Source: Metridium senile (taxonomy: Eukaryota; Cnidaria; Anthozoa; Actiniaria; Metridiidae). From it: a stretch of DNA of 64,000 nt. Where the stretch lies: the NCBI GenBank assembly GCA_949775045.1, contig OX459108.1, forward strand, positions 15,343,763 through 15,407,762, read 5' to 3'. The notes under the pieces are model-generated. The model worked only from the letters and a program-made list of their open reading frames with translations. It made no database searches and was not told the origin of the DNA. How positions within the stretch are numbered: position 1 is the first letter of the stretch; the number at the start of each line of letters is the position of its first letter. Positions 36,501 to 48,434 of this stretch are shown one piece after another. Made by a program: the position numbers and the translations under genes.

Positions 36501-39184
36501 CACATCACATAACAATGTCTCAATAGTTTTGAACATCAATGCCGTCATTGTTGGAATTCCCCCATCTGGTGGTAACTGTCACGTTCGCAATGACCTGGAA
36601 ACGCACTTTGTAAGACCTTAGCTGCCGCATGCACTGATTATAAAGGAGGGCATTGCTTGAATTTATTATACGTCCGGTTTGAAGAAAGAAAGGAAATGCA
36701 CTCTGTAAGACCTTAGTTGTTGCATGCACTGATAGGAGACCATTACTTTAATTTATTATACGTCCGGTCCGAAGAAAGAAAGGAAATGCACTTTGTAAGA
36801 CCTTAGTTGCTGCATGCACTGATAGGACCATTACTTTAATTTAGTTTACTTCCAGTCCAACAGAAGAAAGGAAAATCTAATCTGTTTTCAAGCTGGCTAA
36901 ATCATATAGTATGGTCAGCTTTCCAGACCAGTCCAAACTTGTGAGCATTTTATACAGCATTTTGAAATTACTGAGTATTTGAATTTGTAACTAAGTGTCT
37001 TGTTTGAAGGTAGGAATAATTTGATTGGTTCTCAAAGTGGCTGAAAGAAAATTCTAAATTTTGGATTTCTGGAACATTTTATATTTCAGGATTTGGTATT
37101 GAAAATTATGATAGATCAAGAATTTATTTAAATATAATGTCCAACAAACATTTTTGACTGACTAGCCTCTTACGCATGTACAAACAAAGTTATTATTGTA
37201 CATGTCTAAGTGACTAGTCAGTCAAAGAGAATAGGTATTCAACATCTTTGTTGTCCATCTTGATTTAGTTTACTGCGGTTTTCCACTTTCTGCAAACTTA
37301 GACATTCCCACGGCTTATTGTGAAACATGTTTTTAGCAAATTAGTCTCTTCCTTTCAAATCCTTGATTGACGGCAGCTAAAAACATGTTTCACAACGAAC
37401 CGTTGAATGAGTTCGCAGAAAGTCAAAAACCACAGTAATGGTTTTTAATTTAGCCCAAAAACATTTTTACTGACATAATTATTTTGTGAAATAAATTTAC
37501 CTGATATAAATTCCCGTGAGGAATGCGCTGAATTGAAAGAACTATCGTTTTAACCTTATTGTTTTGACAGTTTTATTCTGCACTCGCATAACTATGCAAA
37601 TTTTGTACAATCTTTTCCACTCTTCTGATGATGTCAGTGCCCGACGAAAGCTTAAGATTTAAATAAAAAACAGTAGTTTATGGCCATAAATCAACTCTTA
37701 TAATCTATTTTGTTTTTTTCAGCCATGGCAATCAGAAGGTATTCTCATGTCGTGGTATCGGCATTGCTGTTGATTGGTTTATGAAGAGAGGTCATCGAGA
37801 TATCAAAGTGTTTGTACCATCATGGCGGAAAGAAAGTTCGAAGCCTGAAAGCCCAATCATCGACCAACAAGTACTTAAACGGCTTGAAATTGACCAGATC
37901 TTGGTGTGGACACCATCAAGATGCATCAATAACCGACGTGTAGTATGTTACGATGATAGGTTCATCATCAAACTAGCGCACCAAACAGATGGAGTTATTG
38001 TTTCTAATGATAACTTTAGAGACTTACAGAACGAAAGTCTTGAATGGAAGAAAGTAATCGAACAAAGATTGCTCATGTATTCATTTGTAGATGACATGTT
38101 TATGCCACCTGATGATCCATCAGGACGTCATGGCCCTACCCTGAATGAGTTTCTTAAAAGAGGATGTGGCAAGCCATGTCCTTATGGTCGCCGCTGTACC
38201 TATGGCAACCGTTGTAAATATCTACATCCTGAGCGAAACTCAAAAAGTGAATCAGAGATGGCTGCATTAGCCAATCAGTTATCAGAGAAATTACTCCTTA
38301 ATCCCCCTGAAGTACCATATGGTGAAGTACAGAATGACGTACTAGGGGGATATGAAGACTCATGTACCCCTCGGCATAGACCACTACCACCTCCCCCTGA
38401 CATGCCAGCCTACTTGTTGACCAAACCGCTACCTCCTCCACCTACAGAACTATCACCACGGCACGGTAAACCTTTACCAATACCGCAAGGTGAAATGTAT
38501 CATAATATGGTGCGTATATTCCCGCCGACACTTCGCAACAATCACACTAGTCAAAGTGGACAAAGACCAGCGTCAGACCCTTCTCCGTTGCGTACACCAT
38601 CATATGAAGGTCTGCCACCTGAGCAGTATAACAGAGCATCCTTACCACGTAGAGGTAGTATCCCCCATGCTATGTCAGTAGGCCCACCATTTGTCGATGG
38701 TTATCCGTCACTACCAAGCAGCAGTGGGCATTACAGTCATCCATTGTATCCAGCACATACGCACCTACCTGCACACCCACAGGATACCGTTGCTAGGGGT
38801 ATGATGCCAGAGGAGATGTATGCATGTGGTTATCAGCAGCCATTTCAGGCAAGCTACTCTCCTCAACACTGGACAGTGTCAAATCCCTACCAACAGTACC
38901 CCCCTCAGTACCATTTTAGCTCCAATGGTCAGCCTCATTATCATCACCAGTACCCCAATACTTATAACGGACAAAGTAATGGCTACTACCGAACTAGAGC
39001 CCCACCAAGAGACGTCACCGATGGTGGTGGAAGTGAGGACAGCGAAGAAACTAAGAGAATACAACTTTATGAAACTCTTGTAGAAGTTTTCCCAAATGAC
39101 GCTACAAAGATTCTTAAAGTACTCGACGAGAATCCTGCAGTAAATAACATTGACGAACTGACACAGATATTACTAGATAGTTAA
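33556..39184 (+). CDS. KHNYN/N4BP1-like N-terminus fused to Regnase-type PIN nuclease and CCCH finger
   Basis: Three coding exons, 33556-33792, 33902-34758 and 37723-39184, join in phase to give 851 residues. Residues 1-160 resemble the KH-like region of N4BP1/KHNYN: an [10 protein letters not shown] helix, an [13 protein letters not shown] segment and an [13 protein letters not shown] helix. A charged linker follows, then a UBA-like segment (about 280-325, [16 protein letters not shown]). The PIN domain has acidic residues D358 (IDGSN), D442-D443 (CYDDRF), D461 and D465 (SNDNFRD), all at catalytic positions in Regnase. The CCCH finger is C517-x5-C523-x5-C529-x3-H533. A Pro/His/Tyr-rich tail leads to a C-terminal three-helix segment ([16 protein letters not shown]) as in Regnase and N4BP1. 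By family it is a cytoplasmic RNA endonuclease degrading mRNA or foreign RNA. Nomenclature between ZC3H12 and KHNYN is unclear, so no symbol is given. Confidence 0.92.
36590..36875. repeat. About 110-bp tandem repeat in intron 2
   Basis: Two and a half units carry TGTAAGACCTTAG(C/T)TG, TGCATGCACTGAT and TTTATTATACGTCCGGT(T/C). They lie between the UBA/PIN exon and the PIN/CCCH exon of the Regnase-like gene. Confidence 0.8.
37140..37445. mobile_element. Two adjacent hairpin elements in intron 2
   Basis: At 37150-37222, TTGACTGACTAGCCTCTTA meets GTGACTAGTCAGTCAAAG; a relative is at 39786-39850. At 37265-37445, ACTGCGGTTTTCCACTTTCT and GTGAAACATGTTTTTAGC are mirrored by GCTAAAAACATGTTTCAC and CAGAAAGTCAAAAACCACAG. 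Confidence 0.6.
37640..37715. repeat. Interspersed repeat shared with 7980 and 9960
   Basis: GCCCGACGAAAGCTTAAGAT followed by TTAA and TATGGCC-TAAATCAACTCTT also occurs at 7978-8035 and, reversed, at 9965-10030. It ends just before the acceptor of exon 3. Confidence 0.55.
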
Positions 39185-40969
39185 TTTTGAGTAAGTAGTC
39201 TATAAATTTTACAACTTTTAAAAAGGCGTTTTTATAAAAACAAAAAGGTTTTCTTTATTGTTGTGGAAAGTGAACGGTTTTGATATTAAGATAATGTTTA
39301 CTATTGTATATAGTTAATACGTTTTTGTAGGTAGTTTTTGACGCATAGAGATGAAGTTTGTAAATATAGTTCAGCTTTAAAAGGTAATGTTAGGCCTTTG
39401 CAATGGTAACTAACTAATTATTTAGATTGAAAATATTAAGGTTTTAAATAAGCTTTGAAAAATATTAATGACGAAGGGTTATTGCTGTAGCATTTATGCT
39501 GTTGCTTGTATAGTTGTGCTTGAAGGTTGCTATAGCAACTAAATGCTACCATATTTGTGCTTGTGTTGTTGCAGCTAACCTTTTCTCTAAGATATTACTA
39601 ATATTGTGTGAGCTATTTTAGAATTATTATTTTTTCTTAATTCACTTGAATTGTGTCAAGGCGAGAGTGGATCCCATGTGTCCGTCGATTCATAAGTTTT
39701 CCAATTAGGATGTAGAGTTGAACTGTTTTCAGTTCATGATGTCATACGTGGGATAAAAGCCCAACGATTCTCAATATATCAACCATTTTTGACTGACTAG
39801 CCTCCCTTCTATGTGGAGTATTCCAGATGATTGTGTGGCTGTTCAGTCAAGCTATACTTTGGTTGTTTTATTTTGATTTGGTTTATAATTTATAGTACCA
39901 TTAGAGGAAATTTCAAACAGTAAAATTTCTGACAGTCGTTGAATGACAAGTCTCATCAACAACATATTGCATGATTTTAGGTCTTGTGTGTGCATGCTTA
40001 AAGCTTTATGTTGCATGTCTGTTATGCTTGTTTTGTATTTCCCTGATGTTTGACAGGGATGTTTTAATTCTTTTAAAACATTGTACAGCAATTTTTTTCA
40101 TTCTGAATTGCTATTAATGTAAATAGAGATTTCTACAACAATTTTGCATGGGCAAAGCCTTTTATATCTTTGTGTGGTATTTTAGTAAGGCGACACTCAT
40201 ACAAGAAAGATATTTCTTGATTAACTGCTTCAATAGATGACTGTTAAGGTAATTCAATTGCGCTATTTCACTATGACGTCACATCAAAACATTCTATTGT
40301 CTTAAGGCTAAGGTCAAGGACGCCAGTGGGGGACAGATTCATAAAAACAATACGAGAATACACAATAAAATTGCATTTACAAGACGGAGAGGAAAGAAAT
40401 GACAACAAAATGCCATAAATATGAAAGTATAAACATAGACACATAACATACATAAAAACTAGATAATATGAAGCTCAATTTTTAAAGAGAAGGAAGATTT
40501 AGTTGAAATTGATTTTATCCCCCACTGTAAACGACGACATAATGAAATAGGGCAATTGATGGTAATACTTTTATTCTTGTTGTCAATGTTGAAATATGTT
40601 GACTGTCTTCTTTTCTTTGAGTGACACTCAGCAGTTTAATTGTGAAATCTTTCACTGTATGAAGACAAACCTTGGTGCTCTTTGTAAGAGCAACTTGTTT
40701 AACTTGTTTATAAACAACATTTTTGTAATCTTGAAGTTATATCGTAAAAATTTTACATCTATATCATTTTTTATTAGTGATTTTATTTGGCTATTTTAAG
40801 TGCCAAAAAACTTTAAAATCATATTTTGCACATCAATTGGTGACATTTTGTTTTGTCTTGGTTAATCAAGATATAAATATTTGCTATTAAATTAAATATT
40901 ACTGAAAAGGACATGACTGAACCCTGGTTTTCTCTTTGAAAGGCACATTGGATGTAGTTGCTGTGTTAT

Positions 40970-41130
40970 GTTACACAATAGACCAAATTGGCTTGCTTGT
41001 TGCTATGTACGTTTCCACCCAATTCAAAACCTCTGAGAATTCAAACTTTTGTTCCAAAAACGTTCCACGTGACATTGAAATACATAAGACAAAGAATCTT
41101 ATTCCCAAAAGATTAGCCGATTTGCTCTAT
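40970..41130. mobile_element. Short MITE, third copy of the 15142 family
   Basis: GTACGTTTCCACCCAATTCA, AAAACCTCTGAGAATTC and ATACATAAGACAAAGAATCT are shared with copies at 15142 and 18035. The right outer arm is degraded. It lies in the presumed 3' UTR of the Regnase-like gene. Confidence 0.7.
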
Positions 41131-41333
41131 AATGCTCTCACACTTTATATTTTTCAAAAGAATATTCGGTACAAGAAGGAGCAAACAGTTTCCCGCAAAA
41201 CTTGCATGGTGCCTTTTTCAAGTTCAAATACCCTTTGTGCTTTTCAGAGGAAACCAAGGTTTAGTGTTATTAGTGTTCATCTTTACTACATCACAATTTA
41301 TATTTTCAAGGTTTGTATTGTTTTTATCGACTT

Positions 41334-41339
41334 AATAAA
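41334..41339 (+). terminator. Candidate polyadenylation signal of the Regnase-like gene
   Basis: AATAAA on the + strand about 2.15 kb after the stop codon. The long distance makes this one candidate among possible weaker signals. Confidence 0.3.
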
Positions 41340-42049
41340 CATGTACTAGTTTTGTTACATTGGTGTATTATTAGATTAGTAAAAATGCCAGATTGATTTC
41401 CAGCCAAAATACAACTGTAGAGGGATTTCATGACAGCCATGTTTGTAGGCAAGTACAAAAAGTATGAAAGAAAGTTATAAAATGCCAAAGGAAGTCAGTT
41501 CCCTTGAGAGAAAAGCTCCATTGTTTTGACCACAAACATGGCTGCCATGAAATCCTTATATAGCAGTGGTTACTAAAGCCTGATTTTCGGTAGTATCGTC
41601 GTGTATGGGATTTGTCAGGGGAATTCTATTCAAATTTCTGTTATGCAAATTAATTTGGCTCAGTGGTATTTGTACCTTATTCTAATCGTTTAAATATGAC
41701 AAAAAAGGAGGGACAACCAACCCAATTTACTCTGTAGCTGAGTGGTTAGATTTAGGGTCAGGGTTCAGATATGAAGGGTCAGGGTTTGAACTACCCTGGC
41801 AGCATCTCTTTCTCGTTTTTTTTCTAAGTGAAGAGAATCAAAGTCCCACTCGTGTGTTCGGAAACCTATGACATACTTGGTTAACCCGTACACAATGATA
41901 CTACCTGATTTTCAGAAAGGCCTACATACTATGCAGCCTGTCACTTTGGGGTAGGAAGTGATAGTGTAGGATACAGGCTTGTCTGAAAATCAGGCTATGG
42001 TTACTGTTATGTTTCATTGAATGGGAATCAAGTAAAGTTCAAGCCAATG

Positions 42050-42055
42050 TTTATT
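42050..42055 (-). terminator. VBP1 polyadenylation signal
   Basis: TTTATT on the + strand is AATAAA on the minus strand, about 70 bp after the VBP1 stop codon. The two convergent genes end some 700 bp apart. Confidence 0.55.
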
Positions 42056-42121
42056 ATTCACTCAATACAATAGATAACATTCAATACGTAGTACTAGTCC
42101 ATTACACAAGCATTTCGAACA

Positions 42122-44429
42122 CTAAGATTGTTTTTGTGCTGCTTGTCGTCTTTTCACATCCCAGTTATAAACACGAGCCATGTCTAAGTGAAGAGTTAAG
42201 GTAAAAATGTGCACCAAACTATATGAATTATCTGACAAGAGGGCATGTATGAAGAGGTATCTCTTTCAAGCAACCACTGTCACTATGTATGTATATGAAT
42301 CCCATCCACACCCATTCAAACAAATATACCACAGGAACCCCACAACATGTGAAAAATGATACTATAAAAAATTCCTCAAATAGACTAGTTGGGCTGCCTG
42401 TGGGACAATAATAAAATATATGCCTGATTGGTGATCTATTGATTGATTGGTGTTAGTAAAGGATACTGACTTCAGTAGTCGTGTACTGGTCCCGTAAGAA
42501 GTCTAAGTCATCCTGCAACTCTGTCAGGTTATGCTGGGCAGTCGACAAGTTCTTTGACAAAAGATTATCAGCTTCTTCGATGGTGTATTCCAGCATTACA
42601 TTAGCCTGAAACAAGACCATCACTATCATCAGCATCCTTATTAGCATCATCAGCTCATTATCATTGTCACTATCATCATTGTGTAACCATTATCACCATG
42701 GCAATCATCATAGTCATCAATCAACATTGTTATTGTTACCATCATCTCCACAACTCTGAAGTCTCAATGTCTTTGCGATCAACATCAGCAGCATCATCAT
42801 CACCAGTCATCATCATCATCATAATCACCACAACTATCATCATCTTGATCTTTACGATAACATTAGCATCTTCATCAGTCGTCATCATAATCATAATCAT
42901 ATGCATTGTTATTGTCATCACTACCAACATCACAATCATCACCAGTTCTATCTTATATAATCAAACCTTTGCTCAAGATTGTTATTGTATCACCTACCCC
43001 AAGCCACAGACAAACTTTCTCTGATGGTGGCACAACAGCATTGGCATAGAGCTGATCTGAGACCAGGAATCTACTGTGACAGGGGGCACCCTTCTCCTGG
43101 AACAAAACACACACGCACAGTCATTTAATGACATGTCCTTCAGTTAGGATATACACCTATTTCAAAAATCGTTGTCGCAAACAAAGCCACAGTCCACACT
43201 TTCAAGTCTGCAAAGGATGTCGGTATTTCATCTCTTGTTATCAATTTATTCATAGCGTAGTTTGGTTGTACACGTTTGTGTTATAGTTATGACAATAACA
43301 AGTTGTTGTGGTAGATATAAATATAAATATTTATTTAAAAAACGTGAAACAAACCACAACTTAAGTCCATGTAACCGACATCCTTTGCAGGCTTTAGAGT
43401 GTGGACTGTAGCTTTGGCTGAGACAACGATTTTTGAAATAATGATGGTTTACCCTATTGCTTTGCAGTAGTTTCACCATTTCTAAACTTGACGTAAGATC
43501 TGGTACTTGTCCTTGTAGCCTAAGAAAATTTAAAGTGATATTCAAATCTGTCAAAAATTATAATATTTCAACAACAAATTTTCCTCCTCTCTCATTGGTC
43601 GAGGGGCGATTCAACTACTCTATTGTTTAAATAGAAAATGCCTGTGCGTGCTGTGTGCAGTTATAAAGCATGCAGTGATTGACAGAGCACTAGAGAAGTG
43701 TTAAGAGAAGCATGGTGCTAAGCTTGCTTTATAACTATATACAATAAAGAAAGCAAGTTTTCGATTACTTTTATAAAATACAAATTGACATACAGTACAG
43801 TGGTACCTCTATTAAGCGGTCACCCTCGAGTCAGACTTTCCAAAGTGGCTGCTTAATAGAGGTTGGCTGCTGAATAGAGGTATAGAATAGTGCCTAAATT
43901 ATTGGATATTTTAAAGCGCTTATAGTTATTTTATAATATACTGTATTGTTACCTCTTTTTCTTAGCTAGAAGATTAATTTCCATATATTTGTACTTCCTA
44001 AGTTGTTCATCTAGTCTTTTTATTGTGTCTTCAGCAGATTCGTTGCCTTGTTTCTGCATATATTTCTCAACATCGTCCTAACAACAAACCAATACATCAT
44101 CGATATATATACACACACGATTAAATCCTATTACTATAATGACAATTACATGATAGCGGTGCAACAAAGATAAAACTATGGTTTGTTAATAGGATTTGCA
44201 ATCACAGCAAAAAAGCCGCATTTACAAGTTACATGTTACATTCAAATGTCATTACAGCATGTTGCTAGAACGCTGCTAATAGCCATAGAACTGGTTTTAG
44301 CACTAGTCCATTTTCATAATTGCTTACCAAAAACCCTGCTTCAGGTATTCCTCTGTGTTTTTTCTCCTTAATATCTGTTTTATCTTCGTTTTTTTGTGGA
44401 CTTGAGTCTTTCACGCCTTCGGACGCCAT
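42122..44429 (-). CDS. VBP1: Prefoldin subunit 3 (VBP1)
   Basis: Six minus-strand exons read at 44429-44328, 44077-43953, 43519-43453, 43096-42998, 42605-42467 and 42183-42122, with GT-AG borders and consistent phases; they give 197 residues, the same length as the human protein. Recognisable stretches include RGIPEAGF at the start, KRLDEQLRKYKYMEINL (first coiled-coil helix), EKVCLWLGANVMLEY, LDFLRDQYTTTEVNMARVYN and NWDVKRR near the end. The alpha-type prefoldin fold is two helices joined by a beta hairpin. It is part of the cytosolic prefoldin hexamer that hands unfolded actin and tubulin to the TRiC chaperonin. A CAT microsatellite (about 42640-42950) lies in one intron and a hairpin element (43155-43443) in another. 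The final codons (AAQKQS) are lineage-specific. Confidence 0.96.
42640..42955. repeat. CAT/ATC microsatellite in a VBP1 intron
   Basis: Runs of CATCATCATC and variants fill much of the intron between the fourth and fifth coding exons. Frames through it are artefacts. Confidence 0.85.
43155..43443. mobile_element. Complete hairpin MITE in a VBP1 intron
   Basis: The left arm ATTTCAAAAATCGTTGTCGC, then CACAGTCCACACTTTCAAG and GCAAAGGATGTCGGTA, is mirrored by TACC-type complement ACCGACATCCTTTGCAGGCT, AGTGTGGACTGTAGCTTTGG and CAACGATTTTTGAAAT. The second full copy is at 58980-59233, and a half copy at 1195. Its right end lies about 8 bp from the donor of the third coding exon. Confidence 0.8.
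43798..43885. mobile_element. MITE with CAGTGGTACCTCTATTAAGC end
   Basis: The left end CAGTGGTACCTCTATTAAGC is followed by GGTCACCCTC, and the right side has GGCTGCT(T/G)AATAGAGGT. A relative is at 51184-51292. CAGTG ends and similar wording are known in hAT-type MITEs of many animals; that assignment is from memory. Confidence 0.55.
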
Positions 44430-44921
44430 CTTGGAATTCTACTAACCCTCGTCCCAGTCTTTGCGCGGTCTTCAATTTTTGTACAATTTCTTTTCCCCTC
44501 TTCCTACTTTTCTAACACTCAGTTCCACTCTATTAACGTTCTCCTTTATCTGATGTTTTTTTCTCTTCAATTCGATTTCTAAAATCAACACCATAACATT
44601 GTTTTCCGCGTTCTATTAATTTGCATATGTTGTATTTTATCTGCGTAGCGCTTTGGCTGTAGCCAATGAAAATGCCTCTTCTTGACATGTTTTGTATGAT
44701 AATGTTGTTTTATGATCTGCAAGTCAGCGGAAGTCACTACCGTCATTGATTCTTCTCCATCATCTAAACGTATAGACCACCAGAAATTAATGAAGTCAGA
44801 CTGATATCGAGCATTTAATAATCTCGTCAATACAGAATGATTGTCACTGTTGGTTAAGAGATATTTTCAGTGTAAGTTTGCACCTTGAAAAACGAAACAG
44901 AGTGGACAATCTCACACATTG
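44430..44921. promoter_or_regulatory. Divergent promoter region between VBP1 and BIRC
   Basis: The two start codons lie 491 bp apart and point away from each other, so promoters of both must lie here or within first untranslated exons. CGCGGTC and ACGCC words near 44425-44470 are the only CpG clusters seen. A minus frame at 44830-44585 resembles no family I know. Confidence 0.4.
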
Positions 44922-47237
44922 ATGATGGAGTCAATACACAGTTCTGAAAACTCGCAGTTCAGCTCATACAACTCCTTTGAACAAGCAAGGATGAATTCGT
45001 ACTTAAATAACATGCTACAGTTTGATGGCAACTATACAGATGTTGATGATGAGATGGCAAGTAGAGAAAAGCGTTTAGAGACATTCAAGGGATGGCCGGA
45101 GTCATCGCCATTGAAGCCCATGGAACTAGCAAATGCAGGGTTTTACTATACTGGCTTCTGTGACGAAGTGAGGTGTTTTTCATGTGATTTACAACTCAAG
45201 GAATGGAAGCAAGGGGATGAACCATTTGAAGAGCATAAAAAGAGAAAGAACGATTGTAATTTTGTACTGGAAAATGAAAGAGAAAGACTTGGTATTACAT
45301 GTAATCCAGAACCAGCGTCAAATGAACAAACAACAGGAAACGTGGGAAACAGACTTGAAGAAAACACAAGAAACACCTTTGTAGGATACAACAACCCTTA
45401 TAGTTATGCAACACCTTCATTTAACAATCAGTCTGTTCTTAGAGATCCTAGTTATCAGTCAGGTTATACTGGCTTTAGTGGTATACATCAACCACAACAC
45501 CAACAATATCAACAACAACAACCACAACATCAACAACAACAACCACAACATCAACCACAGCGACCATCAAACTTGCCCCTCTATCAAGGGATGTTACAGT
45601 ACTCACTACCTAACAGCCAACATGTTACAAGTTCTCCTGGAGTGTTTGTTACATCGCAGTATCCACAATCTACCCGTCCATTACTACTGACACCAGAAGA
45701 GTTTACAGCAAGACCTTCATCAATAATGACAGGCGCTCAACCACCCAGACATCCGTGTACTATAAGTACACCATCAACAAACTATCAAGGAATACAGAGG
45801 GAAATACCTAGTGGCTTCCAGGAAAGTATGCCAGCACCATTAAACAGATATCCTATGCGTAACGTTGATATTCCAGTCTTAAGTCCCGTATTACAACATG
45901 TACCTAATGTTCATGTTCGTCCTGAAGACATCCATCACACAGCATCACAAACTGACCTACAAAACAACCATCACAGGCTAGCGACATTCATTGATTGGCC
46001 CGAAGATTGTCCTGTACGTCCGTGGGAACTGGTTTCAGCCGGGTTCTTTTACATGGGGACTGGGGACAATGTTAAGTGTTACAAATGTAAAGTAGCATTA
46101 CGAAACTGGGAACCTGAGGATACGCCATGGCAGGAACATAAACGCTGGTCCCCTGACTGCCCTCTTGTTAAGCAACATGAAGAGGGAAAGCATTTGAATA
46201 CACCGGTGGAAGACCAGGAACAGACCATAGAACCACAACCTCCTAGACTACAACACATGCCAACAAACATGCCACCTGCAAACATGCCAGTATTGCCTAG
46301 GCATGAACCATATCAAAATCCTTACACATCACTCTTAAGACAACAACAACAACAACAACAGCAGCAACAACAGCAGCAGCAGCACCACCACCACCACCAT
46401 CAGTACCAGCAGCATGTGCAGCAGCAAGAACTGCCATTAAGCACCTCTAACATACCACTGGCACCAAGTGCAAATCAAGCCTACTATGGAGGGTGGGCTA
46501 AGGCTGCCACTGAAGTTGCGAATCCAATAAAAACTCCTGTTTATCGTCCATGTACAGAGAGTAGTACTAGGACAAACCCTGTACAAGCCACAGCTACAAC
46601 AAGAAGCTCAACCAGCACTGCGTTTACGACCAGTATAACCCAACAAGGCAGCAGTAATCAAAGTCTTAATGAATTGGAATTGGAAATGGTTATGGAGATG
46701 GGTTTTTCTTGTGAAGATATTGATAATGCTATTGCACGACAAACAGAGAGAACAGGCCAAGGTTTTGCTAATTTGGATGACTTGACACAGGCACTACTTG
46801 ATGATAGTCGAACATCTTCAAGACCATCTACTCCTTTAATAGAACAGAGTACAAACCAATCTCAATCTAACCGGCCTGAAGTACCAGGAACCCATACAGC
46901 ACGCAGCCCTTCAGAAGGGACACAACCACAGTTGTACACCACACATAGTTTCTCTTTTGATCAAGGAAACTTTGCTGGGAAAAGAGTTCTTAAGCGGTCC
47001 AACAGTGCTCCAACAGGAGCATCTAATGTTAGTAACCCAAGCGATAAAGCACCTAGAGATCTAGAAAACATGCAAGAAGAAAGATTGACATGTAAGATAT
47101 GCATGGACGCTGAAGTTGGGGTGGTGTTTTTGCCATGTGGACATATCAGCTGTTGCCCACACTGTGCATCAGGCTTGGATTTGTGTCCGATGTGCAGAAA
47201 ACCCATAAAACAAGTTGTACGGACATTTTTATCTTGA
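44922..47237 (+). CDS. Inhibitor-of-apoptosis E3 ligase, BIR-BIR-UBA-RING
   Basis: A single open frame from ATG at 44922 encodes 771 residues; the neighbouring genes all have introns, so the coding region is unusually intronless. BIR1 has C85-x2-C88-x16-H105-x6-C112 and BIR2 has C386-x2-C389-x16-H406-x6-C413. A UBA domain spans about 584-628 ([17 protein letters not shown]), and a C-terminal RING begins [18 protein letters not shown] (C724) and ends near the terminus. Between BIR domains lies a Gln/His/Pro-rich segment, and Q474-Q487 then H488-H493 form a mixed CAA/CAG and CAC tract. By family, such proteins bind caspases or IAP-binding-motif proteins through BIR, bind ubiquitin through UBA, and ubiquitinate partners through RING. 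The two-BIR plan is between XIAP and cIAP types; no CARD is present. No symbol is given because orthology to a single vertebrate BIRC is not clear. Confidence 0.93.
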   Translation: MMESIHSSENSQFSSYNSFEQARMNSYLNNMLQFDGNYTDVDDEMASREKRLETFKGWPESSPLKPMELANAGFYYTGFCDEVRCFSCDLQLKEWKQGDEPFEEHKKRKNDCNFVLENERERLGITCNPEPASNEQTTGNVGNRLEENTRNTFVGYNNPYSYATPSFNNQSVLRDPSYQSGYTGFSGIHQPQHQQYQQQQPQHQQQQPQHQPQRPSNLPLYQGMLQYSLPNSQHVTSSPGVFVTSQYPQSTRPLLLTPEEFTARPSSIMTGAQPPRHPCTISTPSTNYQGIQREIPSGFQESMPAPLNRYPMRNVDIPVLSPVLQHVPNVHVRPEDIHHTASQTDLQNNHHRLATFIDWPEDCPVRPWELVSAGFFYMGTGDNVKCYKCKVALRNWEPEDTPWQEHKRWSPDCPLVKQHEEGKHLNTPVEDQEQTIEPQPPRLQHMPTNMPPANMPVLPRHEPYQNPYTSLLRQQQQQQQQQQQQQQHHHHHHQYQQHVQQQELPLSTSNIPLAPSANQAYYGGWAKAATEVANPIKTPVYRPCTESSTRTNPVQATATTRSSTSTAFTTSITQQGSSNQSLNELELEMVMEMGFSCEDIDNAIARQTERTGQGFANLDDLTQALLDDSRTSSRPSTPLIEQSTNQSQSNRPEVPGTHTARSPSEGTQPQLYTTHSFSFDQGNFAGKRVLKRSNSAPTGASNVSNPSDKAPRDLENMQEERLTCKICMDAEVGVVFLPCGHISCCPHCASGLDLCPMCRKPIKQVVRTFLS

Positions 47238-47657
47238 AATGTTTAAACAGTTGCTGTTTTTGTAGAGTGAACTTTGCACCATCTTGAATTCAGCATCAGG
47301 ACATTAACCCTTTCAAAATAAACCTCCTTTCAGCCTATAACTAATGAGAAATCATTCTTGGGTCCCAGGGTTAAATATCAACTTATTTTATGGATCTCTT
47401 TTGCTATTCTTGTTTTTTCTTTTGGTTAGGGAGGGAAGAGGGAGAGAAATGATTTATCCCTGTGTTTCTCAGGATGATAAATAATTTTAAAAGTGGCTGG
47501 AATTAAAAATTCTTAAGCATTAAAAGTAATATAAACATATGTAGTATGGAACTAAATCAATTTAGTGTCAAAATTATTATTACAATAGTTAAGTATCAAG
47601 TACAAACCTTGATTTTATATGCAGTAAATAAGGTAGTTAAAATGATGAATTATTATG

Positions 47658-47663
47658 AATAAA
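47658..47663 (+). terminator. Candidate BIRC polyadenylation signal
   Basis: AATAAA occurs about 420 bp after the stop codon. A second AATAAA near 47317 is closer to the stop and may be the one used. Confidence 0.4.
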
Positions 47664-47734
47664 ACACTTTATAATATCCTGGATATTGTCATGTTTTTCT
47701 TTACACAAATTTATACCTTTCTAAATTAATTCAT

Positions 47735-47885
47735 TAGAGTACAAATATTAGACCTGTGAAACAAGTAGTACTAATTTGTACAAAATAGTGCAAATTAAAC
47801 AATAGAAATCAATAGAATTAGCATAAAATATCACTATTTAGTACTATTTATGTTTCACGCTTTTAATGTTTGTACTCTATTAAAA
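47735..47885. mobile_element. Hairpin MITE between BIRC and eIF1A
   Basis: TAGAGTACAAATATTAGACC and GTGAAACAAGTAGTACTA are mirrored by TTTAGTACTATTTATGTTTCAC and ATGTTTGTACTCTATTA. It resembles the elements at 18770 and 19725 in having GTGAAACA inside its arms. Confidence 0.65.
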
Positions 47886-48434
47886 AATTAATATTTTTAT
47901 TTTTCAGAAAATGTATACTTTGTAATACTTTTAACGGAAATCAATCGCGCCAAGAGAGTTCAAATAAAGTGACCGATTTGTGTTCTTTGATACCTTAAGT
48001 TATCTAAATAATTTGTATTTATTTATCCATTTATTTGTCTGTATGTCTGGTTTTTTTTGCTCAAAAATCAGTAAAAGCAACAAATTATACATTTATTTGT
48101 AAGAGTATTATCAATGATTTTTGCAACAGGTTTCCCTATTTCTAAATATCCAAATTACCCATCTATTTTTAGTTTCATGATGTTGACGTCAGTTTTGAAG
48201 CACTTTCTCTTTACCTTCCGTATCTGACCCGAATATTCCCGAAGACTCGAAGATAAGCCTTTACATCACGAATATAATCCGAACGTCATACGAAGTTGGT
48301 CCGAAAATAACCATATTGCGTCACGTGCGATACAGAATCCGCTGACCTCGTCATTCACAAAACGCGAGGGAAGACAAAACGTCGGGGGAAAAAATCGAAT
48401 TCTGAAGCGTTTTTCGTCGTTATTTTAAGTAAAG

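Larger units (their letters stand above)
39185..42049 (+). other. Regnase-like 3' UTR and convergent intergenic stretch
   Basis: The 3' untranslated region may run to AATAAA at 41334. It includes a copy of the 15142-family MITE (40970-41130). Beyond it are hairpins at 41405-41560 (GGATTTCATGACAGCCATGT / ACATGGCTGCCATGAAATCC) and at 41575-42000 (arms with CTGATTTTC and GAAAATCAG). No other gene was seen. Confidence 0.45.
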